Below, in pieces: positions 41,882-52,031 of a DNA stretch of 64,000 nucleotides. Every line of letters begins with the position of its first letter. Within the stretch, counting starts at the first letter, position 1. The notes under the pieces are model-generated. The model did no database searches, was not told the DNA's origin, and saw only the letters and a list, made by a program, of their open reading frames with translations. The position numbers were made by a program, and so were the translations under genes. This stretch comes from Gracilaria domingensis (lineage: Eukaryota > Rhodophyta > Florideophyceae > Gracilariales > Gracilariaceae): the NCBI GenBank assembly GCA_022539475.1, contig VCMS01000207.1, forward strand, positions 1 to 64,000, written 5' to 3'.

Positions 41882-43351
41882 GGACTGCAGTGGAAAGATG
41901 CCATCGATAGTGAAATGAAGTCTCTCAGTGATCATAAGACATGGGAAGTCCGTGAGATTCTTACTCATGCACAGGTGTTACCAACCAGATTCGTGTTTAC
42001 AACGAAAATTGGAAATGATGGTACTTTACAGAGATTTAAGGCTCGACTGGTTATCAAGGGATTCCATCAAGGACACATGGTAAAGACCTATGCCCCCGTA
42101 GTCGACTTTACAACCATTCGAATTGTTTTGGCCATTGCAGTACAGAGGAACTGGTTCATCGAGCAGATTGATGTTCGCACGGCGTTTCTACATGGTTTGA
42201 TTGATGATGATGTATATGTTTCACCACCGAAAGAGTGCACGTTTGGATTAAAGGATGGAGAAGCTCTCAAGCTTCGAAAGGGATTGTATGGATTAAAGCA
42301 AGCCCCGCGGTTGTGGTATGAGAAGCTTCAACAGTCTCTAGACTTCATTGGATTTCATCCCTGCCTCTCAGACAAGTGCATGTTCACGAACAATTCTGTT
42401 TTAATGCTTGTTTACGTGGACGACATCTTTCTGATTAGTGCTGACAAAGAACACCTCACTAGAGCAAGGGAAGGTATGGCAGCACTAATTGATGTCAAGG
42501 GTCTGGGCACTGCTTCTTCATTTCTCGGTGTGAACATTTGCAGAGACAAGAGCTCGATCCAGTTGTCGCAGTCTCATTATATACAAACTGTGTTGAATCG
42601 CTTTGGAATGCTGAATTGCAAGCCTGTAAGGACCCCAGAAACTCTTTCTACATCTGAAGATGGCGCTCTAGATGAATCTGGTGTGAAGCTGTATCAAGAG
42701 ATTACCGGAGCTGTGTTTTTTGCTGCAACGTGAGCTAGACCTGACATAGCACATGCTGCGAATATGCTTTGCAGAAATATGGCTAACCCTTCTCGAAGAG
42801 ATATGGTCAGTGCCAAAAGTGTTCTTCGATATCTGAAAGGGTCGCAAAGTCTTGGATTAAGCTTTAGTACATGTGCTAGCAAGGCGAGGATAAATCTGGA
42901 AGTGTATTCGGACGCAAAATGGGGAGGTGATGCAAATACTCGAAGGTCTACTTCAGGCTTCGTTATACGCGTCTATGGATGTACGGTAAGTTGGAAAACA
43001 CTGAGACAGCTGCAAGTCGCGTTGTCAAGCACTGAAGCCGAGTACACTGCGTTAAGCGATGCTTGCAAGGAAGTACTTTTCGTGCAGGCTGTACTGCTAG
43101 ACCTGGAAGAAAACGTTCATCTTTCTATTCCAGTGTTCGAGGATAATCGTGGAGCCATCAAGTGGGGTTCTGATGGAGTAAGACACTCTAAGCATGTCGC
43201 CATTCGGGAAAACTTCGTCAAGGAACTGGTGGACAAAAACATCATTCACTTAGTTTATTGCAAAACGAGCTCCAACATTGCTGATGGATTCACGAAACCA
43301 CTGAAGAGAGTCTTGTTCAAGAAGTTTCGAATGCATTTGCGTGTTCAGTAA
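41882..43351 (+). CDS. RT and RNase H region of element C
   Basis: This is the continuation of the Copia element after the B insertion. RT has TRFVFTTKIGNDGTLQRFKA, VDFTTIRIVLAIA, LYGLKQAPRLWYEKL and catalytic LMLVYVDDIFLIS. RNase H has YSDAKWGGDANTRRSTSGF, SSTEAEYTALSDACKE, DNRGAIKW and RHSKHVAIRENFV, ending at ADGFTKPLKR. Part order confirms Ty1/Copia. It looks broken. Confidence 0.88.
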
Positions 43352-43370
43352 CGTGCTCAAATTCATACAC

Positions 43371-43381
43371 GCAAGGGGGTG
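43371..43381 (+). other. Polypurine tract of element C
   Basis: GCAAGGGGGTG lies directly before the 3' LTR start ACTTGGG. Confidence 0.65.
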
Positions 43382-43641
43382 ACTTGGGATATATGCGCTC
43401 TGAATTTGTTGAACTGATTGTAGGCTAGGTATTCTACACGCTGTTTAGGTTTCTACAGTTAGGTTAAGATATGCCTAGAAGTAAGAGTGAAACCCACTAC
43501 TGAGTTGGTCACATAAAGGTTGTTCTAGGTTTAGGTGGGTTTACTAGAATAACAATAAAAGCGCTGTAGAAGCGACTGGAGCTGGGGAAGAAATTGCCCA
43601 ACTCAATTTCGCACACAACTTCTTCTTCGATCACGTCAAGT
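43382..43641 (+). repeat. 3' LTR of element C
   Basis: Partner of 27167-27425, followed by the ACACG target copy. Confidence 0.93.
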
Positions 43642-43646
43642 ACACG

Positions 43647-44265
43647 CAGTACCTGAGATGGCTGCATGGAAGCGTGGAACATCGACTACGAATATCGGCT
43701 ACTTCGCCGTATGCAATACGTCTCCGGCTGTTATCGCAGTCTGACGGTCTGTCAGACGACACTCACCCTCAACCGTCTGACACTCGCATGTTTACGTAAA
43801 CTGTGCTGCATTGTCAATACAGCCACTCGAAAGCATAAATTGTAATGCACAACTACATGGTGGACAAGAATCGGTCATTCTCTTCCGGTTCCACATCACT
43901 ACAAATCGAACTTCTAGCGTCGCTAAAAGTGCGATTTGCCTGATGCTGAACCATAAAGAACGACCGATTCTCTTACCTTTTGAGCAAATGTCCGAGTCCA
44001 GAGGGAACCAAATATGACTCCCACCCAAACTGTAGCAATTAAACTAACACCGATACCCAGCCCTGTTTCTCTGTCAAAGGTATTAGTGGTGAGATGCAAG
44101 TCAAGATGGCGTCTTCGATATGCAGCTGGCTTTCAATGCACACCGAAATCAGCGACAACCGCGTGCTGTTAAACAGGTATCATCTATCTCTAACCTTAAT
44201 CAGAACCAAGTCTCAACATGAAGACATATCGCTAACAAGAACAAATATGGAACAATAACTTCCAA
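43647..44265. other. Intergenic stretch between element C and the Argonaute gene
   Basis: No supported gene. It includes the 3' flank of the Argonaute gene and a short inverted pair around GTCTGACGGTCTGTCAGAC near 43740. Confidence 0.4.
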
Positions 44266-46863
44266 TTACACAAAGTAAAGATGGCCCCTCAACAGTTCGT
44301 GAGCCCGTGGGGCCGATGGCAACACAGAGCCACTCGAGCTTTGTGAATCAGTATCGGACTGAGCACCTTGCATGTATGCTCGTGCGCGGAACGCCAGAAG
44401 ATGCGCGTAGTACGCGCTGTGAACCATCGACACGGAACGATTACACCTCGCGAACGAATGAGATAGACGATAAATGTACCCGTACAGCGCGTCCGGCGAT
44501 ATCGCATTCTCATCGACTAGGACCGTGTATTTCGAAGGCCTGTTGGTGCCCTGGACTCCCACATGCGAGTTCAAGTAGAAGTCGTAGTATTCCTCGCTTG
44601 TTATATCCGAGTCCACGACCGTTCCAGGCAGCACATTTCCAGACCTATCGGAGACTGGCTTCGCAGTGGGGAACAACCGTGTGTGGTGGCGCTTGGTGAC
44701 AATAACATACGTGATTCTAGGCCGCAACCTGTTGCTGATCTGCATGCACACGTTGCGAATCGCTGAGACTTCTCGCTGCATCACTTCCTCAAATTGACTT
44801 TCAGACACGCCGTCTCGAAACATGATAATCTTGGCAGCATGGAACTTTCCTCCAAAGTTCCTGTACCATACGGCATACACTTCCTTGAACATTTCTCCCA
44901 TGTGAATCATCATTTCCTGCCTTCCTTCCTGTGAGCGAATCGAAGATGCAAACTGCAGGCCATGGCGATCCCGAGACCCTACCAGCGCCGCGATACTCGG
45001 TCCTTTCTCACCCGGTGCAGGATGAGTGACGTCACCACCAAGAATGATATGAGGGACGTTTAGAAAGTCCACATCGGCCATATCGTTGCTCTTGTCCCTG
45101 TTGTAGCCAGTAACGTGACCATTCTGACCGCCAAGTTTTGCATTAATCTTCAATACTAGATTGTCACAATACATATTCCGTCCTCGCGCCCCGAAGCGGC
45201 AATGCTTCGATAGGCACACTTGAGTTGCGATGCCAAGCTGAAGATCTCCTTTTCTCTTAATCGCATTGTACACCTTCGAATCTTGTGAATCCTTAATGAT
45301 GATGAGAAGTTGAAGACACGGTTGCTTCATCGAGAGGGTGCGGTCGTTGGAGAATTCATGAGAAATGGCCTCCATTTTCTGTTCTATGCGCCTTGCGTCA
45401 CAGTGGTAAAACTTCGGATATTTCATGTAACGCTTTAAACCAGCCCTTTCCATCGCTGCAATGAGATCGTTGATGAACTGCTCAATTTCTACTTCGCCGA
45501 TTTGGACCATGCTACAAACAGCCCAAGAAAGAACATTGGAAGGATTCATCACACCGTTCTTTGCCCTCCACTCTCCATTATTCGGCACTGTAATTCCTTG
45601 GCGGTACTGAATCGACGGTGGAGGCAGAACGCGCGCCTTTAGCTTGACTAGATCGGAGTGGACACGAACGCCAAAGTCCCGACAAGTTGGGTGTTGGTGA
45701 TGCTTTAGTTGCTGAATTTTCCTGATGGCGTTGTTTCTTCTGATACACGGTTTGGTGCAGGCTGCTCTCACTATTGTTATGGTCTCGTCTTGGGATAAAA
45801 GGCCCTCTACTCGCTGGTTTGGAACGACGCTGAGACATTCCATGGGTAAGAAAGTGTCTCTCGTGGGATGCGTCTTCACACATGGGGCCTCACCGTTCTC
45901 AAGCGTAATACCGTATGTATTGGCCAAGTACTCGGTGATCGAAACCTGATAACCTTCGGATTCGAAGGTTATCCGATCAGCGCCGCGGTTAGAGAAACCA
46001 TATAGTCGGTACACGATCCCCGTGTGAATTGCTTTCACCTTGAGACCCTTTAACTTTCGAGCCACTTGCTGCAATGATCTTGGATGAGCGCAGCTCAAGC
46101 CACGTCTGTCGTTGGCATCCCGCACAAGCTGTGCAAGGGGCTTCCTTCCCTGATTCCAGAACGCAGTAGCTGATTCATCCATGTTGACGAGCAAACCAAG
46201 TTGAGACAAACGCACGCTTTGATAAAAGCCGGTCCAGGCACTTTTGATGACATTGCGACGTCCAAGAGGTACTGTGTTATCAGAATTGTAGAAGGAACGA
46301 CCGACTTGAACATGGCCAACTGCGGCTGCTTGACCCAACACTACATCCAAACAGGTGGTGAACTCGGCTGCTGCGGTTGTTTGTGCTTCCCCCGAAGATA
46401 GATCGCAAAAATCTAGGTACCTGGCATGCGTAAGCACAATCTCGACCTCCTCTGTTCCTTTGTCGCTTCCAGCAGCTCTTTGGCCATCGCTGTTAACCTC
46501 GATCTTGTAAGCATGTCCCAGAGCGGTTCTATTTATCTCCGTAGGCGCATACGCAATAGAACGGCCGTTGTAGGCAAGCTTGCATCCAAACTCCTGAGCA
46601 TACGTTTTCAAGAGAACGTCAAAGCAGCTACGATTGAAAGAAATACGCTCCGTGGTACTGACTTCCTTCTTGACGTTTACGCCCTTCTCATTCTTGCTGC
46701 GAAAGAGTTGCACAGCGTACTGCGAGACCTTCCGACTGGAAGGAATGGCTAAACGGACAAAGTTGGCCTCGATGTCGACGGCTGTACCCACGCGACCTTG
46801 TCCAGGTCTGCTCATAGGCTTTGCACGGTAGACGTGTTGGCCGGCGGATGCTGGGGTACTCAT
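44266..46863 (-). CDS. AGO: Argonaute protein (865 aa), slicer-competent by motif
   Basis: Single-exon gene, ATG at 46863, normal length for a eukaryotic Argonaute. Domain order is an N domain (about 25-150), linker, and PAZ (about 240-370, ending FLPMECLSVVPNQRV). MID follows (about 510-570, QLLIIIKDSQDSKVYNAIKR and LGIATQVCLSKHC), then PIWI (about 590-850). The catalytic tetrad is present: D611 in GGDVTHP, E650 in EGRQEMM, D684 in FRDGVSE and H821 in AYYAHLL. The C-terminus ends LYFV, the usual buried end. It binds small RNAs and should cut complementary transcripts. It belongs to the AGO rather than the PIWI-like clade by motif feel. Its neighbours are retroelements on one side and secreted-protein genes on the other. 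Confidence 0.95.
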   Translation of the reverse strand: MSTPASAGQHVYRAKPMSRPGQGRVGTAVDIEANFVRLAIPSSRKVSQYAVQLFRSKNEKGVNVKKEVSTTERISFNRSCFDVLLKTYAQEFGCKLAYNGRSIAYAPTEINRTALGHAYKIEVNSDGQRAAGSDKGTEEVEIVLTHARYLDFCDLSSGEAQTTAAAEFTTCLDVVLGQAAAVGHVQVGRSFYNSDNTVPLGRRNVIKSAWTGFYQSVRLSQLGLLVNMDESATAFWNQGRKPLAQLVRDANDRRGLSCAHPRSLQQVARKLKGLKVKAIHTGIVYRLYGFSNRGADRITFESEGYQVSITEYLANTYGITLENGEAPCVKTHPTRDTFLPMECLSVVPNQRVEGLLSQDETITIVRAACTKPCIRRNNAIRKIQQLKHHQHPTCRDFGVRVHSDLVKLKARVLPPPSIQYRQGITVPNNGEWRAKNGVMNPSNVLSWAVCSMVQIGEVEIEQFINDLIAAMERAGLKRYMKYPKFYHCDARRIEQKMEAISHEFSNDRTLSMKQPCLQLLIIIKDSQDSKVYNAIKRKGDLQLGIATQVCLSKHCRFGARGRNMYCDNLVLKINAKLGGQNGHVTGYNRDKSNDMADVDFLNVPHIILGGDVTHPAPGEKGPSIAALVGSRDRHGLQFASSIRSQEGRQEMMIHMGEMFKEVYAVWYRNFGGKFHAAKIIMFRDGVSESQFEEVMQREVSAIRNVCMQISNRLRPRITYVIVTKRHHTRLFPTAKPVSDRSGNVLPGTVVDSDITSEEYYDFYLNSHVGVQGTNRPSKYTVLVDENAISPDALYGYIYRLSHSFARCNRSVSMVHSAYYAHLLAFRARAYMQGAQSDTDSQSSSGSVLPSAPRAHELLRGHLYFV

Positions 46864-47637
46864 TTCGGTGGACGTGGTGCTATCGGCTGGTGGCGGGCGG
46901 GTCGGCTGCGGTACAAACTTTCTACGAGGGTTTTATGAGTTTGTATGCTTGGAGGTCCAAGCTTGGGCGTTGCAAGTTAAGGTGAACAGGAGGGGTTCCC
47001 GGGGAGCAGGGCAGAGCTTGCATCGCGAAGATGTTTTCGTGACTCGTTGTAACTGCCGTCTGCAGCCGATAGCGCCTCAACCTTCCAGATCTTCCAAGAG
47101 GAGAGCGTTTACGTATCTGTTCCACTCGTGGAAGGCGCTGCTGTCTACGTACGTAGCGCGGTGAGCAAGACGAGGAGAGTTCTTCTCGCTCCAAAGCGGC
47201 GGCAGCAACAGCAGCCGCACCAACGATGCAAAAATGTGAGCGCGGCTGTAATTCCGCAGTTGCTCAAATTATTTCAAATCTCGTCCGAAACTGCTTTTCT
47301 GTTTTTTTTAAGTTCGGTAGTCCACGAAGAACACGTAAGTTGCCGGTACACGTAGTGGAGGTATACAATCGCTATGTTTAGCATCGTTGCATCACACCGG
47401 CAAGATTTGAGATTCGGTTACGTGGGTGACGCTCATTAATCGGGGCGGGCGAGCAGGCGGTGCGCGGACACTGTTGCCAGACGTGGAGTGGTTCACCGCC
47501 CGTCCTCAAACAAATCCAACCGTAGCAAGATCACTTGTCTTACGCAGGTACCAAGCTTTCGCCCTCTTTGTATTCCAGATGAACGCCATTCCGCTACGCT
47601 TCCCAAACAATCACCTTAGGACTCTTCTCGATCGACA
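46864..47637. other. Divergent intergenic region between AGO and the cysteine-rich protein gene
   Basis: 773 bp separate two divergent starts and should hold both promoters. I see no clear TATA box or repeat. Confidence 0.45.
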
Positions 47638-48864
47638 ATGGCGGCGGCTCTCGTCATCCAAGTGCTTATTTCCGCGGCGGGCCTCTTGCTCACTTGCCCC
47701 CCGGCAACTGCGACCAATGTGAGAAGCGACTCTGCGTCACCTAGCGTGCACCGCGATCAACGTACGCCGCTCACCTTCGCACATTCCTTTGCCGACAAGC
47801 TCATTCCCGATCGCGTCCAGTCATCCTATTCTGCGGCACATCGGCACTCGCTCACCTCGCTTGCGAGACAGGAAGACGAAGAGAACGAAGGAGGGCAGGC
47901 GCTTGACGGCGAATCATGCAGCACAAACGCGGACTGCCGCTCCCCGCGCCGCTGCCTGGACACCTCGTCGATTCTGGACAACAAAGCCAAGCTGTGTTCT
48001 TCCTCATCGGATTCCTGCTTCTGTGCAAACCACCGTATCTGCGTTTCGGCCAATGACTGCGATGAAGGAGAGGAGTGCGTGCTGGACGTTGGGTATCCCA
48101 CCTGCATCTCCGACGAACTGGGCTTACCGCCTGTCGAGGCTCCGGACGAGGATGCGCCGCCGCCCACGTTCGGATTCACCGGCGAGCTGTGCGCGACGGA
48201 TGCGGACTGTCAGGGTACCCGCAAGTGCAGACCGCAGCAGCAGCCGATCGCAGAGCAGATAGCCTGCGGGCCGGAGTTTGTGAGCTGCACCTGCGTGCCA
48301 GAGACGTTCGAACTGTGTGAAAATCCCCTCCCTGACCCGCCGGACGATTCTGAAGAGGCGCTGGAGGCGGCAAGTAGTGACTGCCCTGACGGGGAGCTGT
48401 GTCAGACGGTTGGCGGCGATGCAATATGTTACACCGAGAAGGTGCGCGCCGGGGACATCCGAGAGGCGATGAAGAAGGAGCCTCCGCAGAAGGGCGTGTT
48501 TGTGGACAACAGCGCGGAAGAAGAGGTTGTGTGCATCGCCACGCACATGCTGCGCCATTTGAACGACGACGAGCTGCTGTTTTCGTCGCCCAGGGTTGCG
48601 CGCGTGCTGTGCGACGGGAGCGACAGCTGCGCCACGCCGGGGCACATGGTGTCGTACGAGGGGCGCGTGATGATGATGAAGACGTACTGCGAGCTGCGCG
48701 GGTGCTCGTCGCGGCTGATGTACGTGAACAGCCCTCGCTTTCGGCGGGCGATGAGGATCGCGTCCAACACGGAGGCGCTGTCGTTCACGGCCTTGGCGGC
48801 GCGCTACGAGACGCGCGGCGAGGAGCGCCTTATTTCGCTGGGCGTTCGCGTCGGGTTGCTCTGA
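47638..48864 (+). CDS. Secreted cysteine-rich protein (408 aa)
   Basis: ATG at 47638 starts a signal peptide (LVIQVLISAAGLLLTCPPA). Residues about 85-270 carry four cysteine modules alternating between two types: DGESCSTNADCRSPRRC and FTGELCATDADCQGTRKC, and RICVSANDCDEGEEC and SDCPDGELC. These match the ectodomain modules of the 713-aa protein. The C-terminal part holds a second shared unit, VLCDGSDSCATPGHMVSY, whose V.C.....CAT.GH spacing recurs exactly in the 386-aa protein at 54399-55705. No membrane segment follows. It looks like an extracellular or wall protein of a lineage-specific family, function unknown. Codon third positions are strongly GC, and GC content is high in the 3' half. 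Confidence 0.82.
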   Translation: MAAALVIQVLISAAGLLLTCPPATATNVRSDSASPSVHRDQRTPLTFAHSFADKLIPDRVQSSYSAAHRHSLTSLARQEDEENEGGQALDGESCSTNADCRSPRRCLDTSSILDNKAKLCSSSSDSCFCANHRICVSANDCDEGEECVLDVGYPTCISDELGLPPVEAPDEDAPPPTFGFTGELCATDADCQGTRKCRPQQQPIAEQIACGPEFVSCTCVPETFELCENPLPDPPDDSEEALEAASSDCPDGELCQTVGGDAICYTEKVRAGDIREAMKKEPPQKGVFVDNSAEEEVVCIATHMLRHLNDDELLFSSPRVARVLCDGSDSCATPGHMVSYEGRVMMMKTYCELRGCSSRLMYVNSPRFRRAMRIASNTEALSFTALAARYETRGEERLISLGVRVGLL

Positions 48865-49391
48865 CGACTGTAATACTGTAAGAGACGACTTTCGAGCAGC
48901 AAGTAGTGTAAACGTGTCATTGTGCAATAGCGCACTCACAACGCGCGTGCGCTGTCCAGCTGTCGGCTGTTCATTTGATGACCAAATATGGCAAAGTGGC
49001 GCAAAAGTTGCCCGCCAGGACGCTGCGACCCTTCACGTCTACGTGTACACGAACAATCGCGCTGACGATTCAAATTTTGAATTTGATGACTTTTGAAATG
49101 CACGAATTTGTGTCTACCCTGTACCAGATTGCAATCCGAAAGATTCCGATCGAGAGCAACTCTGTAGTGACACTCGAGTCGTCACGAGCCATAACACGAG
49201 CCATAATGCGTCAGCAGTTCGAGATTCATTTATGCGCTGGCAGCGGCGGCATTTAGAAAGGTAGCAGCGCTCTCATCATGGACTACATCCACACACATGT
49301 GACCAACACAATAGCCATATAAAAACCAATCCCTCGTGCCAACTCCACCACGCGATACTCTTTCTCAACTCCACGTCCGAGCCGTCGCGCT
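48865..49391. other. Intergenic stretch between convergent genes
   Basis: No supported gene. It holds the 3' flanks of the cysteine-rich gene (plus) and the first VWA gene (minus). Confidence 0.4.
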
Positions 49392-50066
49392 TCAAATGCC
49401 ACACACGTCCCTGACCAGGTCAATGACCCTACGAGACAGTCGACGATAGTTGGTCACCGCAAACACCCGACCTCCACCGGCAGCCGCGATCTCGTCCAGG
49501 CGGCTGGTGTCCCCGAATTCCACACCCACGGTGCTCAAAGCAGCCACGTCACCGTAGTACTCCTTGAAGTTGCGCGCGCGTCGAACCGGGTCGCCGCCAA
49601 AGTTGTCGCGCCCATCGCCAATCACCACGATCTTGGTGGGAGCGGTCAACGCGTCGTCCACGTCCAGCTCAAAGTCACAGTACACAATGCCGGCGCCCAT
49701 GAAAGTGCGGCTCGCGCTCTGGAAAATGGTTGCATTCACCCTCTCCAAGAACTCAGCGTCGTTGCTGATCAGCGGCGAGATGGGGATGTTGTCGATGCCG
49801 TACTGCACGCCGGCAAACCTCACGGTGTAGTCCGTGGCGATGATGGATACGATATCCATTACAAACTCCTTCTGCAGCCTGAAGTCCTCGATGCTCAGCG
49901 AAGCGCTCCCGTCGATTGCGAAGCACACTTTTGCCGGGCAGCCGCTGTTGCGTACCATATCACGTCCTCTTCGAATTTCGCTCATGCGGAAGGACGAAGG
50001 CAGCGACACTGCGTTGGCCACGCATACCAGTAGTGCGCCAAGGGCGAAATTAGCGAAGAAGATCAT
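49392..50066 (-). CDS. Secreted single-domain VWA protein 1 (224 aa)
   Basis: ATG at 50066 gives a signal peptide (MIFFANFALGALLVCVANAV), and a TATA box lies 122 bp upstream, so the longer upstream frame was rejected. The rest is one von Willebrand A domain. Its first strand and metal motif are CFAIDGSASLS (DxSxS at 52-56), followed by QKEFVMDIVSIIA, FAGVQYGIDNIPISPL, GAGIVYCDFEL, and a late acidic loop VVIGDGRDNFGGDPV. The usual MIDAS threonine region is not obvious. Likely an extracellular ligand- or metal-binding protein. It has two paralogues at 51327 and 53298. Confidence 0.85.
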   Translation of the reverse strand: MIFFANFALGALLVCVANAVSLPSSFRMSEIRRGRDMVRNSGCPAKVCFAIDGSASLSIEDFRLQKEFVMDIVSIIATDYTVRFAGVQYGIDNIPISPLISNDAEFLERVNATIFQSASRTFMGAGIVYCDFELDVDDALTAPTKIVVIGDGRDNFGGDPVRRARNFKEYYGDVAALSTVGVEFGDTSRLDEIAAAGGGRVFAVTNYRRLSRRVIDLVRDVCGI

Positions 50067-50187
50067 GTTGAATGATGATAGAGTGATGACTTTGGAGAGA
50101 TAAATGATACGATCTCCGAAGAAGAAGATGTTGTTGTTGTTGTGATGTGTGTGTGTGGTGAGATCCTCTAGCTGTTGCAAGGATGGG

Positions 50188-50195
50188 CTTATATA
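50188..50195 (-). promoter_or_regulatory. TATA box of VWA gene 1
   Basis: TATATAAG on the minus strand, 122 bp upstream of the ATG at 50066. Confidence 0.5.
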
Positions 50196-51326
50196 GCAGA
50201 ATAATAAGGGTGTGAGAGATAGATCACAATGACATAGATGCAAGTTACTACACATTCGCTCCGCATGGCCTCCTCCTGAACCAGAAGAAGCTGCTGCTGA
50301 TGACAACTGCAATAAAAGCGCCGTCTCTATCAGACCTTGCTGTGGGGAAGAGAGAAAGCAAATTGTACGAGACAACCAACTGAATATTTCCCGAATGTTA
50401 TCGCATACGTATGAATACATAACTTTCGAGTAACTTTGGTGGATGGGTAGGCTCTTCGATGTGTTTAAATTTCGGCACAGACATCACCACGGACCTGCCA
50501 CGGACACGATCTGCTCGAACTGTTTCTGGTGATTGTTGAGGAGCAACACTCCTGAACGTTTGAGTCATCTGAGAGCTGGCTCATGTGGTAGTAAATGTTG
50601 ATGATATGGGGAGCTTGTTGGTAAATGATGCTCTGCCAAACAAAAAAATGTCGGTGTCTTGCTGCTCTCGCACAAGGCGCAACAAAGAAGGTGTGGTTTT
50701 ATGTGGCTACAAGTGCAAACACCCGTTCAAGCGCCAGAGGCTTTGGCGTGGGTGTATTGTCGTCCTCGATGGAGTTGTGAATAGAGTTGTTGTGCAACAG
50801 AGTGCCTTGAACAAGATAAACAGAAATGAATGGTAAGGAGGGGGTTCTTCACGATGAAGATGGTACACTGCCAAATTTCGTGGACTCATATTGTTGAAGT
50901 ACACTTGCACATGCGTGGATGGTATAAAGCCTCACCGTTTTCGTTGCAACAGGTATGTTTCCGCTTCCTAATATGGTGCACAGCATATGTTAGCTTGTGA
51001 TGTTATGGAGAGGTAGTGCTTTTCCAAACGAGCATGGCTGATATATTTCAGTTCCGCTGCTGTTCGGGCAACATGCGCGTGGGGAAAGCGGCGTGACGGA
51101 AGTGAACAGGCTGCGGTTGTAAATGCTTGAGCTCCTCTTGCGTAGTAGAGACAAGAGCTAGCCTTTGGTACTTGTTTGGAAGACTCCATACGCTATAAGA
51201 GTTTATTCTTCGGAAACAATTTTGTCGAGGAAATTGATGGATTTGTAAACCTAAATATATTCACACAAAAGGTGGAAAATCACAATTTTTTCGCAAAAGA
51301 TTTTAATTTATGAGGCGTGAAATGGT
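50196..51326. other. Intergenic stretch, no supported gene
   Basis: About 1.1 kb with small ORFs only. A TATA-like GGTATAAAGCC lies near 50920, with a CAGGTATGT splice-donor-like string soon after it (about 50950). No coding frame supports a transcript there. Confidence 0.35.
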
Positions 51327-52031
51327 TCAATTTTGCGGGGCACAGATCATTTGGCAAAAGGTTCGGGCAACGCGGTCTACGTCTGCCTCGGAACGCAAGG
51401 CCAAGAGCTTGGACGAGTCTCCCCCCACGACATCTTCCAGACCGTCGTCAACGTTTTCCCCGACACCTACGGCGTACACTGTGCCGCCGTCTCTACGGAA
51501 ATTCTCGGCAGCCACAACCGGATCTCCTCCAAAGTTGCCACGACCATCTCCCATGAGCACCATCGCACCCTCCAGCTCTTCCTCAGACACAGCGAGCTGA
51601 TAGTCGCAATACAGAATGCCACCCCGCGCAAAGCTATAACTTGAATTCGCAAAAGCCGTTTGCCCAAGTCGCATAAGGAACTCATCCACATCTGCCGTGA
51701 GCGGGCTGATCGCCTGATTGCCCAGCCCGTACTGCACCGCCGCGAGCTTCAAACGATGTTCTTGCAAGCGAAGAGACGATACTATGTCCGTTACGAAGCG
51801 CTTCTGAATTCGAAAACCGTTTTGCGAGACGGACTCGCTGCCGGCCAACGCGAAGCAAAGTTTCGTCTCGCAGTGGTAGTTCGTATCAGCCTCCTGCGAG
51901 CTGGATGAGGAGTCTGTGCCCGTTCCATCGTTATCTCCATTCCCCAACGTTACGACGAGGACAATCACCAGAATGAGAGCGACCGTTACAGAAGAGGTTA
52001 TAATCAAGATCGCTTTAGTTGTCATATTCAT
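51327..52031 (-). CDS. Membrane-anchored VWA protein 2 (234 aa)
   Basis: ATG at 52031. A signal-anchor helix spans residues 8-30 (LIITSSVTVALILVIVLVV), then a Ser/Asp linker and one VWA domain. It follows the same path as VWA1: LCFALAGSESVS, QKRFVTDIVSSL, LAAVQYGLGNQAISPL, GGILYCDYQLAV, MGDGRGNFGGDPV. The first metal residue is changed, with AGSES at 63-67 where DxSxS is expected, so classical MIDAS metal binding is probably lost. It shares cysteine positions with VWA1 (before CFA, in the YCD motif, and at the C-terminus). Function unknown. Confidence 0.82.
   Translation of the reverse strand: MNMTTKAILIITSSVTVALILVIVLVVTLGNGDNDGTGTDSSSSSQEADTNYHCETKLCFALAGSESVSQNGFRIQKRFVTDIVSSLRLQEHRLKLAAVQYGLGNQAISPLTADVDEFLMRLGQTAFANSSYSFARGGILYCDYQLAVSEEELEGAMVLMGDGRGNFGGDPVVAAENFRRDGGTVYAVGVGENVDDGLEDVVGGDSSKLLALRSEADVDRVARTFCQMICAPQN

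Larger units (their letters stand above)
27167..43641 (+). mobile_element. Ty1/Copia LTR retrotransposon C, interrupted by element B
   Basis: The LTRs are 27167-27425 and 43382-43641, with inverted ends ACTTG..CAAGT and a 5-bp target duplication ACACG (27162-27166 and 43642-43646). Order on the plus strand is gag, protease, integrase, then RT and RNase H, the Copia order. Element B (30093-41866) sits between integrase and RT. The LTRs differ at only two or three positions. The body looks broken, with a few breaks besides the insertion. Confidence 0.93.

Noticed and set aside
48124-48939. 271-aa ORF antisense to the 408-aa cysteine-rich gene
   Set aside because: It is a shadow of a GC3-rich gene on the plus strand. 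It is His/Arg-rich with no domain.
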